A stretch of DNA of 64,000 bases, taken from Desulfobacteraceae bacterium. GTDB lineage: Bacteria; Desulfobacterota; Desulfobacteria; Desulfobacterales; UBA5852. Each line of letters starts with the position of its first letter. The stretch's first letter is position 1. The notes beneath the pieces were generated by a model. The model was given only the letters and a program-made list of their open reading frames with translations, made no database searches and had not been told where the DNA came from. The stretch spans positions 1 through 64,000 of the forward strand of contig JABZFP010000031.1 in NCBI GenBank assembly GCA_014237395.1, read 5' to 3'. Made by a program: the position numbers and the translations under genes. Below are positions 51,087-60,554 of this stretch, piece by piece.

Positions 51087-52070
51087 CTACAACCCGGCAG
51101 CCGGCGGCCAGATATAGAAAAACCCACTGCCGAGTTCCCCGATCGCCCCCGGGAGTTCGACATGGATCAGCTCCGGTTCGGCCGTGCCGGTCAGGGTGCC
51201 GGCGGCATTATAGACCGTGTCATCGGGGAATTCGCCCCGACGGTAGACGACGACCTTGGCATCATCCGGCAGTCCGGCCAGGGTCTTGGCGGACTGGATG
51301 GCGTCTTCCACGTACCCGATGCGGTCCACCAGACCCAATTGCCGGGCCTCGTCGGCCAGAAATATCCGGGCCGTGCGTATGTCGTCCAGCGCCTCCGGCG
51401 TGACCTGGCGATGCTGGATCAGCAAATCGATGAAGCGCCGGCCCAGCTGATCCGTAAGGTCCTGCAGCAGCCGGGCTTCTTCTTCGGTGCTGGCACGGAA
51501 GGGGGATCCCATGTCCTTTTGGTCGCCGCTTTTGCTGACATCCACCCCGACGCCAAGTTTTTCCATCAGGCCCTCGACTTTAGGCTGCAGAAAAATGACA
51601 CCGACCGACCCGGTGATGGTGGTCGGGTGGGCCACGATGCGATCGGCCGGCAGGGCGATGTAGTAGCCGCCGGAGGCGGCAATCCCCATGAAAACAGCCA
51701 CCACTTTTTTGCCGGTTTTCTCCTTGAACGTCTTTATCTCGTGATAGAGCACGTCGCTGGCCGTGACGCTGCCGCCGGGCGAATTGATCTTGACCACCAC
51801 GGCCCCGATGTCGTCATCTTTTTCAGCCAACCGGAGCTGGGAGATGATATCGGGCACCATGCCGGGCCGATCCCGCAGGAGTCCTTTGGAAGGGCCTTCG
51901 TTAATCTGACCGTTGGCCTGGATGACAAGGACCTTGGGGGATTGGGTGCCCTCCAGGGTATATTCCTTGTAAGGAACCGTGCTGTCGGTAAACAGCCGGA
52001 TTTTCGGTGTGGCGCATCCCTGGAGCAGAAAAATGCCCAGAGACATGAGCAACCAGAGGCGTATTTTCAT
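51087..52070 (-). CDS. sppA: Signal peptide peptidase SppA-type lipoprotein
   Basis: 327 residues from ATG 52070, where GGAGG lies upstream; the frame continues open for over 270 codons further, but that part is the antisense of the next gene. A lipobox LLQGC places C19 as the lipid-modified residue, so it is attached to a membrane facing the periplasm. The S49 core has INSPGGSVTASD, GIAASGGYYIALPADRI with the catalytic Ser, and TGSVGVI. It degrades signal-peptide remnants or other membrane-bound peptides. It is divergent from the SidJ-like gene. Confidence 0.9.
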   Translation of the reverse strand: MKIRLWLLMSLGIFLLQGCATPKIRLFTDSTVPYKEYTLEGTQSPKVLVIQANGQINEGPSKGLLRDRPGMVPDIISQLRLAEKDDDIGAVVVKINSPGGSVTASDVLYHEIKTFKEKTGKKVVAVFMGIAASGGYYIALPADRIVAHPTTITGSVGVIFLQPKVEGLMEKLGVGVDVSKSGDQKDMGSPFRASTEEEARLLQDLTDQLGRRFIDLLIQHRQVTPEALDDIRTARIFLADEARQLGLVDRIGYVEDAIQSAKTLAGLPDDAKVVVYRRGEFPDDTVYNAAGTLTGTAEPELIHVELPGAIGELGSGFFYIWPPAAGL

Positions 52071-52283
52071 CGGTTGATCCTCCGTCGGTGTTCGGGGTGA
52101 CAATCTTGGTATGGATGCGCGTGGAATCATACCCGGGCGGCCTGCCCACGCGGTGTCCGCATTGCGTATCCGTGACAACCCTAAATAAGAAGCCCGCTCT
52201 TGAAAGTCAAAGCCAAAGCCGTTATTTCTGACAGGTCGCCGGATGTCGCTGGCGGGTAATCGGCACGACAGGCACGACTGCTC

Positions 52284-53909
52284 ATGGGGGATGATGTGAC
52301 CGTATTGGAACAACTTGCCGCTCCGCACCTGACGGCCCGTCAGGATTTCAGCGCAGCTTTCGTGGCCATGAACCGCATCAAAGACGTCTTGCAGGTCGAT
52401 GCCCATGTCCCGGTGGCGCCTGTTTTCACCCTCTGTGAACAAGTGGTGGCTTCTCCTGCTTACCAGCGACAGAAGCAGGCCTACTTTCTCTACCAGGCGG
52501 CCGCGGAAGCCTTGCAGCTTGTGGCATTGCGGCCCGACCCAGGGGGGCGATCGGCAGACCGGCGACGGGCCCTGGCATTGCTGAATTCCGGGATGGACCT
52601 GCCCCATGCGGCCCCGCGCCGCGCCATGGCCGAGGCCCTGGGTATGCTGCCGCTTGCCGTCGACAGCCTGCCGGTGGCTTCCGAACCCATGGCGGAGGGC
52701 GTATCGGCGTCTTTGGACGGCCTTCCGCGTTGCGATGTCGATTGGCTGGCAGGCTATCACATCCACTGTCTGAACGGCTGGGTGTGGCAGGGGCGCAGCC
52801 TGCTGGCGGAAACCCGCTCGGGGGAAGTACTGGTGGTCAAGTGTCTGCGGGCGGGGGAAGAGCCGATCGCTCTCTGCCGCGAGTCGGCCTGGATGGATCA
52901 TCTGCGCGGTTTACCGGCACTCGTGGAACGGCCGTTTCACATCCCGCAGCCGCTGGTACACGGGCGGGGGGTGCTGGTGCAGGCCCCGCGGGTAGCGCAA
53001 TCCCCTCCCGACGGGACAACGCTTCACCCCAAACGTTATGCCATCGCTTTTTTGACAGCGCCTTCCTACTTCCGTTATCCCAACGAAGCAGCGGCGAACC
53101 GCCGATTGGATGGGGGCCAGGTCCGCGAAATCCTGAGCCGCAGCGCCTGGTTGCTGGGCCGGCTCATGGCCATGGGCATTGCGCACACCGCACCGATTCC
53201 CCTGTTTCACAACCGGGCCCAGCGCCATCGCCGTGAAGACGGCGGCCGCTACCGCTGGACCCATGCGGGGCGGCTGGACCGCTGGCTGGCCTCTTGCCGT
53301 TATCCCAATTTCGGTGTCAGTGGTCTGCGGGATTTCGAGCACTTCGAAGTTGTCACGGGGCGGTCCCGCTTCCGCTACGAGATTATCGGCAGCCATCTGA
53401 TCAGCCTGCTGCTGGTGGCCGGGAGCTATTTTCGAAGCAAAGCGCCGGATCGCATGGGGCTCGACCTTTCCGGTCAGCCCGTTGATACGCGAGATTTATT
53501 TGACCGTTCCCTGTTGCAGACCATGATCGGCGACATCTATCGGGCCTACTACGAAGGCTTTACAGGTGATGTTTTCCCGGAAGGTGCATCGATCACCCCC
53601 TCCCATTTGGCGGATCGCATGATCGAAGAAATGGGCCTGGATCGTCACATGGAAGAAATTCTGCGGGTGGTCGACCAGGATGCCATGGATCGGTTCACGT
53701 TCACGTCGTTTCTTGAAAGCCGGGGCCTGCCGCGCAAGGCCGCCCTGAGAAAGACAAAGGGGCAGCGCGATATCGTCCTGATGACCGGCCCTCATCTGGG
53801 GGGCTTCAATCAAGCGATCTCTTTGCCGGAACTGATCGATTTTGCCGCTGCCGGAGCGGCGCGCTGCGTGGCGGGACGGTTCTGCTTGGAGCAGGACCGA
53901 TTGTCCTGA
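52284..53909 (+). CDS. SidJ-like pseudokinase-type protein
   Basis: 541 residues (or from GTG 52296, better spaced from GGGGGATG). The first ~140 residues are helical. From about 155 the text resembles a protein-kinase fold: ETRSGEVLVVKCLRAGEE would carry the ATP-binding lysine, ESAWMDHL the paired glutamate, GIAHTAPIPLFHNR a catalytic-loop position and VSGLRDFEHFE a DFG-like position. This pattern recalls the Legionella SidJ polyglutamylase family of pseudokinases. If right, it may transfer glutamate or AMP instead of phosphate. Assignment is by eye and tentative. Confidence 0.55.
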   Translation: MGDDVTVLEQLAAPHLTARQDFSAAFVAMNRIKDVLQVDAHVPVAPVFTLCEQVVASPAYQRQKQAYFLYQAAAEALQLVALRPDPGGRSADRRRALALLNSGMDLPHAAPRRAMAEALGMLPLAVDSLPVASEPMAEGVSASLDGLPRCDVDWLAGYHIHCLNGWVWQGRSLLAETRSGEVLVVKCLRAGEEPIALCRESAWMDHLRGLPALVERPFHIPQPLVHGRGVLVQAPRVAQSPPDGTTLHPKRYAIAFLTAPSYFRYPNEAAANRRLDGGQVREILSRSAWLLGRLMAMGIAHTAPIPLFHNRAQRHRREDGGRYRWTHAGRLDRWLASCRYPNFGVSGLRDFEHFEVVTGRSRFRYEIIGSHLISLLLVAGSYFRSKAPDRMGLDLSGQPVDTRDLFDRSLLQTMIGDIYRAYYEGFTGDVFPEGASITPSHLADRMIEEMGLDRHMEEILRVVDQDAMDRFTFTSFLESRGLPRKAALRKTKGQRDIVLMTGPHLGGFNQAISLPELIDFAAAGAARCVAGRFCLEQDRLS

Positions 53910-54184
53910 CCGACCTTCAAAAGACCGCCGGGGCCGCATGCGCGCCAGCCATTTCGCCTGTTTGCACCACAATTGCGTTTGACAGGCGCATTTGTTTCCC
54001 TTATTAATTAGAGCATTTAGGAAATGTCATTCAACCGGGACCAAGCGGCACCCCCCCGTCTTGAACCACAAGGATTTCGGCTTCCTCGTGGGTTCTATAC
54101 CGCTTTGGAACCGCGCGGCAGCCTTGGGCAGCTCACAATCGCACGACACTATTTTTCACATCCCTTTTAGCAAAAGATAGGCTT

Positions 54185-55339
54185 ATGAGACCAAAAACAT
54201 TGACGCTGTTGCTTTGTCTTCTTTTGACCGTGTCGGCCTGCCAGAACAAGGAAGAGGCCGCTCAGGCTCCGCCGCCGCCGGATATCCCCGTCGTGGTTCT
54301 CCAGGCCCAGGACGTGCCGCTTTTCATGGAGTTCGTGGGCCAGGTTCACGGGTTGAAGGATATCGCCATGCGGGCTCGTGTGGAAGGGTTTCTGGAAGGC
54401 ATTCACTTCGAGGAAGGCTCCCAGGTGGAGGAGGGAAAGCTGCTGTACACGCTGGAGAGCCAGCCTTTCGAAGAGGCCGTGGCCAATCGCATGAGTCAGG
54501 TGGCCGAGGCCCAGACCATGCTGGCCAAGGCCTCCAGCGACCTGGGGCGCATCAAGCCCCTGGCGGAACTCAAGGCTGTCAGCCAGAGCGACCTGGACGG
54601 TGCCGTGGCCCAGTTCGAGGCGGCCCAGGCCGCCCTGGATGCCGCTCAGGCCAACCTGCGTGCGGCCCGCATCCAGCTGGGGTACACCAAGGTTTACTCG
54701 CCCATCAACGGTATCATCGGGAAAACCAAAGCCAAGGTGGGCGATTTCGTCGGACGCGAGCCCAATCCGGTGATATTGAACGTGGTGTCCCAGATCGATA
54801 CGGTTCTGGTGGAATTCTTCCTGACCGAGAATCAATATTTGGAAGCCGCCCGCCGTTTTCTTGCCAAAGCCCAGGGCGTGGAAAGTGAGAAAGAAAAGGC
54901 CGTTCTGGAGCTCATCTTATCGGACGGATCCCTCTACTCGCACAAGGGGAAAGTTGATTTCATCGACCGTGATGTCGACCCCACCACGGGCGCCATTCTG
55001 CTGCAAGCCTCTTTTCCCAACCCTGAGGGCTTGCTGCGTCCTGGACAGTTCGCCAAGGTCAAGGTTCGTTCGGAAACCGTCAGGGACGGCATCCTCGTGC
55101 CCCAGCGCTGCGTGACCGAGTTGCAGGGGCTTTACAGCGTCTTCGTAGTGGGACAGGACAACACGGTCAAAGAGCACCAGATCACCCTGGGGCCGGCGGT
55201 GGGCAGTGCCTACCTGGTCAAAGAAGGCCTCACGGCCGGGGACCAGGTGGTCTACGAAGGCCTGCAGATGGTCCGCGACGGGGCCGTGGTCAACCCGGTG
55301 GTGAAGGACATTTCTGCCAACCCTCCTGAAGAGAAATAA
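54185..55339 (+). CDS. RND efflux periplasmic adaptor (AcrA/MexA type)
   Basis: 384 residues; lipobox TVSAC, C19. The lipoyl half-domains, a coiled-coil hairpin (VANRMSQVAEAQTMLAKA...AAQAALDAAQANLRAAR), a beta-barrel and membrane-proximal domain are in the usual order. It bridges the inner-membrane pump encoded 6 bp downstream with the outer-membrane channel. Promoter region is probably 53910-54184, which holds no other gene. Confidence 0.95.
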   Translation: MRPKTLTLLLCLLLTVSACQNKEEAAQAPPPPDIPVVVLQAQDVPLFMEFVGQVHGLKDIAMRARVEGFLEGIHFEEGSQVEEGKLLYTLESQPFEEAVANRMSQVAEAQTMLAKASSDLGRIKPLAELKAVSQSDLDGAVAQFEAAQAALDAAQANLRAARIQLGYTKVYSPINGIIGKTKAKVGDFVGREPNPVILNVVSQIDTVLVEFFLTENQYLEAARRFLAKAQGVESEKEKAVLELILSDGSLYSHKGKVDFIDRDVDPTTGAILLQASFPNPEGLLRPGQFAKVKVRSETVRDGILVPQRCVTELQGLYSVFVVGQDNTVKEHQITLGPAVGSAYLVKEGLTAGDQVVYEGLQMVRDGAVVNPVVKDISANPPEEK

Positions 55340-55345
55340 GCCGGT

Positions 55346-58300
55346 ATGGGGAATTTTTTTGTCAGACGGCCCATCGTGGCCATCGTCATTGCGATCATTA
55401 CCGTTATCGTGGGAACGCTCTCCCTGCTCAACCTGCCGATCGAGCAGTATCCCAACATCACGCCGCCCATCGTCAAGGTGAGCGCCAACTATACCGGCGC
55501 CAATGCCCTCAGTGTGGAGCAGTCCGTAGCCACCCCCCTGGAGCAGGATATCAACGGGGTGGACAACATGATCTACATGAAGTCCACCAACGCCAACGAC
55601 GGCACCATGGCGATCCAGGTCTCATTTGAGGTGGGCACCGACCCGGACATGAACACGGTGTTCACCCAGAACCGGGTGGCGGCCGCCACGGCCAAGCTGC
55701 CCGAGGAGGTCAAACGGCTGGGCGTTTCCACCAAAAAGGCGCTCCCCAACATCCTGATGCTGGTCACCCTGACCTCCGAAGGGGATCGCTATGACCAGGA
55801 TTTCCTGGGGAACTACGCCCTGATCAACATCAAGGACGTGCTGGCCCGCATCCGGGGCATCGGGGAGGTGACCGTCCTGGGCGCCAGCGACTATTCCATG
55901 CGCATCTGGATCAAACCCGACCGCCTGGCCCATCTGGGGATCACGGTACCTGAAATCATGGCCGCCATCCGGGCTCAGAACGTCATCGTGCCCGGCGGCA
56001 AATTCGGTGCCGAGCCGGCGCCGCCAGGCACCGAGTTTGCCTACACGGTGCGGTTGCCCGACCGCCTGCAGTCCGAAGAGGAATTCGGCGAGATCGTGGT
56101 GCGCACCCAGGAAAACGGCGCCCAGGTCAAGATCAAGCACATTGCCCGGGTGGAATTGGGGGTGGAAACTTACAACGCCTTCACGCGCATGAACGGTCGT
56201 GACTGCTCCGTCATCGCCCTCTACCAGGCGCCCGGCTCCAACGCCGTGGACCTGGCCCAAAAAGTCAAAGCCACCATGGAGGAACTTTCCCGCTCCTTTC
56301 CCGAGGGTGTCAAATACGACGTTTCCCTGGATCTCACCCTGCCGATTACGGCCGGCATCAGGGAAATCGTCATCACCCTGTTCATTGCCCTGGCCCTGGT
56401 GATTCTGGTGGTGTTCGTCTTTATCCAGGACTGGCGGGCCACCCTCATTCCCACCCTGGCCATCCCGGTGTCCCTGCTGGGGGCCTTCATGGCCTTCCCG
56501 CTGCTGGGGTTCACCGTCAACGTGCTTTCACTTTTAGGGCTCGTGCTGGCCATCGGCATCGTGGTGGACGACGCCATCGTGGTGGTGGAGGCGGTTCAGG
56601 TCAACATCGAAAACGGGATGAGCGCCAAAGAGGCCACCATCCACGCCATGAGCGAGGTGACGGCGCCGGTCATCGGCACCACCCTGGTGCTGATCGCGGT
56701 TTTCGTCCCGGTGGCGGCCATGGGCGGCATCACCGGCCGGCTCTATCAGCAGTTCGCCATCACCATCGCGGTATCGGTGGCCTTCTCGTCGGTCAACGCC
56801 CTGACGCTCAGCCCGGCCCTGTGCGCCCTGCTGCTGAAGAAACCCACCCCCTACCGTGGTCCCCTGGGCCTTTTTTTCAAGCTTTTCAACGCGGTCTTCG
56901 AAAAATCAACCCACACCTATTCCAAGTTTACTAACATCGTGGGCCGCAAGATCACCATCGGCATCGTTCTCATCGTGGTGCTCTGCGGCGGCACCGGCAT
57001 CGTCGGCAAACTGTTGCCGGGTGGGTTTATCCCGGAAGAAGACCTGGGCGGTTTCTTTGTCAATATCCTCTTGCCGGATGCCGCTTCCCTGCAGCGTTCC
57101 GACGCGGTGGCCCGCCAGGTGGAGGAGATTCTATCGAGATACAAAGAGGTGGAATTTACGACCACGGCCACGGGTTTCAGCATGCTGTCCGGGAGCATGG
57201 CGCCCAACTCGGCCTTCATTTTTCTATCCCTGGTGGACTGGGCTGAGCGGGAAATGACGGCCCTGGATCTGGTGCGGGCACTGAATCGTGATTTCCAGGC
57301 CGAAATCCGGGCGGCCCAGGTGTTTGCCTTCGGCCCGCCGGCCATTCCGGGGCTGGGCAGCGGTTCGGGTTTTTCCATGATGCTGCAGGACCAGGCCGGC
57401 AATACGCCCGCCTATCTCGGTGAACAGACCCTGCGCTTTATCCAGGCCGCCAGCCAGCGTCCCGAGATCGGGGCCATTTTTACCACTTTCCGCCCCAACG
57501 TGCCCCAGCGCGCTATCGAGATCAACCGGGACAAGGCCCTCAAGGCCGGCGTCTCCCTCAACGACATGTACACCACCATCGGCGCTTTTCTGGGAGGTGC
57601 CTACGTCAACGACTTCAACCGCTTCGGCCGCCTCTACAAGGCCTATATCCAAGCCGAAAACGAATACCGCCAGAACAAGGAGCAGATCAATCTTTTCTTC
57701 GTCAAGAACAAGGACGGCCAGAGCGTGCCAATCTCGGCCTTCGTGGAAGTCCGGGACACCGTGGGACCGGATTACACCAACCGCTTCAATCTCTTCCGTT
57801 CGGTGGAGCTTTCAGGCGGGCCCGCCCCGGGCTACACCTCGGCCCAGGCCCTGGACGCCCTGGAGGAAGTGGCCGCCCAGGTCTTGCCCCGGGACATGGG
57901 CTATGAATGGAGCAACATGTCCTACCAGGAGAAAAAGGCCGCCGGTTCCGGGGCGGTGGTCTTCGTGTTTTCCCTGGTGTTCGTTTTCCTGATCCTGGCA
58001 GCCCTTTATGAGAGCTGGTCCCTGCCCTGGAGCATCCTGCTGGGCACACCCTTTGCCATCTTCGGCGCTCTGGCCACGGTGCTGGTGGCCCGCCAGCTGG
58101 ACTTGAGTTACGTCAACAACGTCTTCGCCCAGATATCACTGGTGATGTTGATCGGCATGGCCGCCAAGAACGCCATCCTGATCGTTGAATTTGCCAACAT
58201 CAAATTCAACGAAGGCATGAGCCTATTTGATGCCGCCATGGAATCGGCCAAGCTACGGTTCCGGCCCATCCTGATGACGGCCTTTTCCTTCATCCTGGGG

Positions 58301-58489
58301 ATATTTCCGCTGGTGGTGGCGACCGGGGCCGGCGCCGAGGCCCGCAAGGTCATGGGGATGGCGCTGCTGGGAGGCATGACCCTGGCGACCTTCCTGGGGG
58401 TCTTCCTTTATCCGATGCTCTTTGTGTTCATCGGGAAAATTGCCGGGTATGAAAAGAAGCGGGATCTCGCAAAGAAGATGGCGTCTTAA
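55346..58489 (+). CDS. RND multidrug efflux pump, HAE-1 family (AcrB type)
   Basis: 1047 residues with twelve membrane helices and two large periplasmic loops. GIVVDDAIVVVEAVQ in helix 4 holds the proton-relay aspartates. NFFVRRPIVAIVIAIITVI is the usual N-terminus. It exports hydrophobic drugs, solvents or detergents with the proton gradient. The last codons and stop codon lie in the terminal repeat of the inserted 132-bp element (58477), so the natural C-terminus is slightly altered. Confidence 0.96.
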   Translation: MGNFFVRRPIVAIVIAIITVIVGTLSLLNLPIEQYPNITPPIVKVSANYTGANALSVEQSVATPLEQDINGVDNMIYMKSTNANDGTMAIQVSFEVGTDPDMNTVFTQNRVAAATAKLPEEVKRLGVSTKKALPNILMLVTLTSEGDRYDQDFLGNYALINIKDVLARIRGIGEVTVLGASDYSMRIWIKPDRLAHLGITVPEIMAAIRAQNVIVPGGKFGAEPAPPGTEFAYTVRLPDRLQSEEEFGEIVVRTQENGAQVKIKHIARVELGVETYNAFTRMNGRDCSVIALYQAPGSNAVDLAQKVKATMEELSRSFPEGVKYDVSLDLTLPITAGIREIVITLFIALALVILVVFVFIQDWRATLIPTLAIPVSLLGAFMAFPLLGFTVNVLSLLGLVLAIGIVVDDAIVVVEAVQVNIENGMSAKEATIHAMSEVTAPVIGTTLVLIAVFVPVAAMGGITGRLYQQFAITIAVSVAFSSVNALTLSPALCALLLKKPTPYRGPLGLFFKLFNAVFEKSTHTYSKFTNIVGRKITIGIVLIVVLCGGTGIVGKLLPGGFIPEEDLGGFFVNILLPDAASLQRSDAVARQVEEILSRYKEVEFTTTATGFSMLSGSMAPNSAFIFLSLVDWAEREMTALDLVRALNRDFQAEIRAAQVFAFGPPAIPGLGSGSGFSMMLQDQAGNTPAYLGEQTLRFIQAASQRPEIGAIFTTFRPNVPQRAIEINRDKALKAGVSLNDMYTTIGAFLGGAYVNDFNRFGRLYKAYIQAENEYRQNKEQINLFFVKNKDGQSVPISAFVEVRDTVGPDYTNRFNLFRSVELSGGPAPGYTSAQALDALEEVAAQVLPRDMGYEWSNMSYQEKKAAGSGAVVFVFSLVFVFLILAALYESWSLPWSILLGTPFAIFGALATVLVARQLDLSYVNNVFAQISLVMLIGMAAKNAILIVEFANIKFNEGMSLFDAAMESAKLRFRPILMTAFSFILGIFPLVVATGAGAEARKVMGMALLGGMTLATFLGVFLYPMLFVFIGKIAGYEKKRDLAKKMAS

Positions 58490-58608
58490 AAAGTCCTCAA
58501 GCCGTCACTCCCGCGGAGGCGGGAGTCCAAAACCCATTGAAAGAACGGGGTCCCCGCCTGCGCGGGGATGACGAAAGGATTGCCTCAGCGACTTTGTACG
58601 ATTCCATC
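58477..58608. mobile_element. 132-bp terminal-inverted-repeat element, copy B
   Basis: The left end GATGGCGTCTTAAAAAGTC (58477-58495) and the inverted right end GATGGAATCGTACAAAGTC (58608-58590) match at 15 of 19 positions. Two hairpins lie inside, ACTCCCGCGGAGGCGGGAGT and CCCCGCCTGCGCGGGG. AAAGAA flanks both ends and may be a target duplication. The core is inverted relative to copies A and C. There is no coding capacity, so it is a MITE-like element moved by another transposase. It supplies the TAA stop of the RND pump gene. Confidence 0.8.
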
Positions 58609-58655
58609 AAAGAAACAGGCAAAATAAAACAATGAAGGCAGGTGGAAGCATACCG

Positions 58656-60077
58656 ATGAAATCCATAAACGCTGTTGTGGCGATGGTTCTGTTGTTGATC
58701 AGTCTTTCGGGGTGTACCCTGGGCCCGGATTTTGTCAAACCGGACATGACACCGCCGGCGTCCTACCGGACGGACATCATGCCGGTCGTCTCGGCCGACG
58801 AACTCAAATGGTGGGAACTCTTCGACGATCCGGTGCTTTATGATCTGGTCACCGTGGCCCTGGACAACAACAAGGACGTCAAGATTGCCGTCAGCCGGAT
58901 GGACGAGGCCCGCGCCTCTTTAGGCTTTACCCGTGCCGATCAGTTCCCCCGGCTCGATTTGCAGGGCGGGGCCAACCGCGGCACCTTTTCAGGCGGTGTG
59001 CGATCCGAGGATACCAACTATTACGCCTACATTGCGCCGGTATTGAGCTGGGAAATCGATTTCTGGGGCAAATTCCGGCGGGCCACCGAATCGGCCCGGG
59101 CGGCCCTGCTGGTTTCCGAATACGGTGTTAAAACGGTCCAGCTGGCACTGGTTTCTCAAGTCGCCAGCACCTACTATCTCCTGCTGGACTACCACCAGCG
59201 GCTGGCCATTTCCAAAGCCACCCTGGAATCGCGGATGGAGAGCATGCGCATTGTCGGGTTGCGGTTCGAAAAGGGGACCGTTCCGGAAATCGATCTCAAC
59301 CAGGCCCAGATCCAGACGGAAATCGCCGTCGAAGCCATTCCATTTTACGAGCGTCTGATCGCCAATACTGAAAATGCCCTGAGCGTTCTGCTGGGACGAT
59401 TTCCCGAAGCGATTGCGACGGGAAAGGAACTGAAACGGCAAGACCTGCCGCCGGACATCCCGGCCGGCATCCCCGCCGGAGTCTTGGCACGCCGGCCGGA
59501 TGTGTCCGAGGCCATGTATGCCTTGCAGGCCCAGACCGCCCAGATCGGCGTGGCTCAGGCCCTGCGGCTGCCGGCCATCAATCTGACCGGGCTCCTGGGG
59601 GTGGCCACCAGCGAAGTGTCCAACATGCAATCGGACGGGGGCGTCTGGTCGATCGGCGGCAGCCTGCTGGGGCCCATCTACGATTTTGGTAAAAACCAGC
59701 GCCGGGTGGAAATCGAAGAGGCCCTCACCGAACAGGCGCGCTACCGCTACGAAAACGCTGTTTTGACGGCGTTACGTGAAGTCGATGACGCCCTGGTGGA
59801 TATCGAAATGCTCAGGCGGCAGACCGCCGCCATCGAACGGCGGCTGAAGGCGGCCGCCAACGCCAATTTTCTTTCCAAGGAGCGCTATGACAAAGGGGTC
59901 ACCAGCTATCTCGAAGTCCTGGATAGCGAGCGCACCCTGTTTGAGGTGGAACTGGGGAATTCGGAACGGCGTCAGCAGTTGTTCAATGCCTATGTGCAGC
60001 TCTACAAGGCGCTTGGCGGCGGCTGGATGACCAAAGAGGCCATGGCGCAGCAGGAAGAGGAGGCGACGACGCCTTAG
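58656..60077 (+). CDS. Outer-membrane efflux lipoprotein (TolC/NodT family)
   Basis: 473 residues from ATG 58656 (an ATG at 58632 is also in frame). Lipobox SLSGC, C20. Two repeats of the outer-membrane efflux domain with the RRPDV motif (LARRPDVSEAM). It forms the outer-membrane channel for the pump upstream. The inserted element between the pump and this gene could weaken or alter its co-transcription. Confidence 0.94.
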   Translation: MKSINAVVAMVLLLISLSGCTLGPDFVKPDMTPPASYRTDIMPVVSADELKWWELFDDPVLYDLVTVALDNNKDVKIAVSRMDEARASLGFTRADQFPRLDLQGGANRGTFSGGVRSEDTNYYAYIAPVLSWEIDFWGKFRRATESARAALLVSEYGVKTVQLALVSQVASTYYLLLDYHQRLAISKATLESRMESMRIVGLRFEKGTVPEIDLNQAQIQTEIAVEAIPFYERLIANTENALSVLLGRFPEAIATGKELKRQDLPPDIPAGIPAGVLARRPDVSEAMYALQAQTAQIGVAQALRLPAINLTGLLGVATSEVSNMQSDGGVWSIGGSLLGPIYDFGKNQRRVEIEEALTEQARYRYENAVLTALREVDDALVDIEMLRRQTAAIERRLKAAANANFLSKERYDKGVTSYLEVLDSERTLFEVELGNSERRQQLFNAYVQLYKALGGGWMTKEAMAQQEEEATTP

Positions 60078-60183
60078 TTTTATCCTAAACCTGCCACCCC
60101 TGGTGGGGGACTCGGAGAGGTTTGATCGAATCGGGGCGCTTTTTTTGAAATGGTCTCTTCATTTTCTGTCACGTTACAAAAAA

Positions 60184-60315
60184 GATGAGGTCGTAAAAAG
60201 TCGCTGTGGTAATCCTTTCGTCATCCCCGCGCAGGCGGGGATCCATTTATTTCAATGGGTTATGGACTCCCGCCTTCGCGGGAGTGACGGTTTAAGGACT
60301 TTATATGGCTCCATC
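60184..60315. mobile_element. 132-bp terminal-inverted-repeat element, copy C
   Basis: Same length as copy B. Left end GATGAGGTCGTAAAAAGTC; right end, inverted, GATGGAGCCATATAAAGTC; 14 of 19 positions match. The left flank continues CGCTGTGGTAATCCTTTCG like the inverted right end of copy B. Two internal hairpins are CCCCGCGCAGGCGGGG and ACTCCCGCCTTCGCGGGAGT. Confidence 0.8.
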
Positions 60316-60395
60316 AGAAACGAAACAAAAGAACACGCCCCTGTCCAGCTTAGCCCTGCGCGAAAGAAAGATGATCCTGTAAATCGTCTTCCCGC

Positions 60396-60474
60396 CGTCA
60401 TGCCGGGCTTGACCCGGCATCCAGAATCGTGCGCCACTAAAAACAATGAATTTTGGATTGCGTCTGGAATGACG
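60396..60474. repeat. Second dispersed repeat, 79 bp
   Basis: Ends CGTCATGCC and GGAATGACG are inverted repeats with one mismatch. Inside lies the perfect hairpin ATGCCGGG-CTTGA-CCCGGCAT and a TGGATTGCGTCTGGAATGACG tail. This sequence type is widespread between genes in proteobacterial genomes. Confidence 0.65.
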
Positions 60475-60554
60475 AAATCAATCGCGGTCATTTGTGTGGT
60501 AATCGCGGGACCGTCTCCTCGACCGGCATAGCTGAACAGCAGGGAAGGGAGGCG

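Larger units (their letters stand above)
60078..60554. other. Intergenic region made largely of dispersed repeats
   Basis: Between tolC-like and HD-GYP genes (convergent). The 132-bp element copy C occupies 60184-60315 and a second repeat type 60396-60474. No gene is convincing. Confidence 0.6.

Noticed and set aside
52071..52901. N-terminal extension of the SppA frame on the minus strand
   Set aside because: The lipoprotein signal and ribosome site define ATG 52070 as the start; the extension is antisense to the SidJ-like gene.
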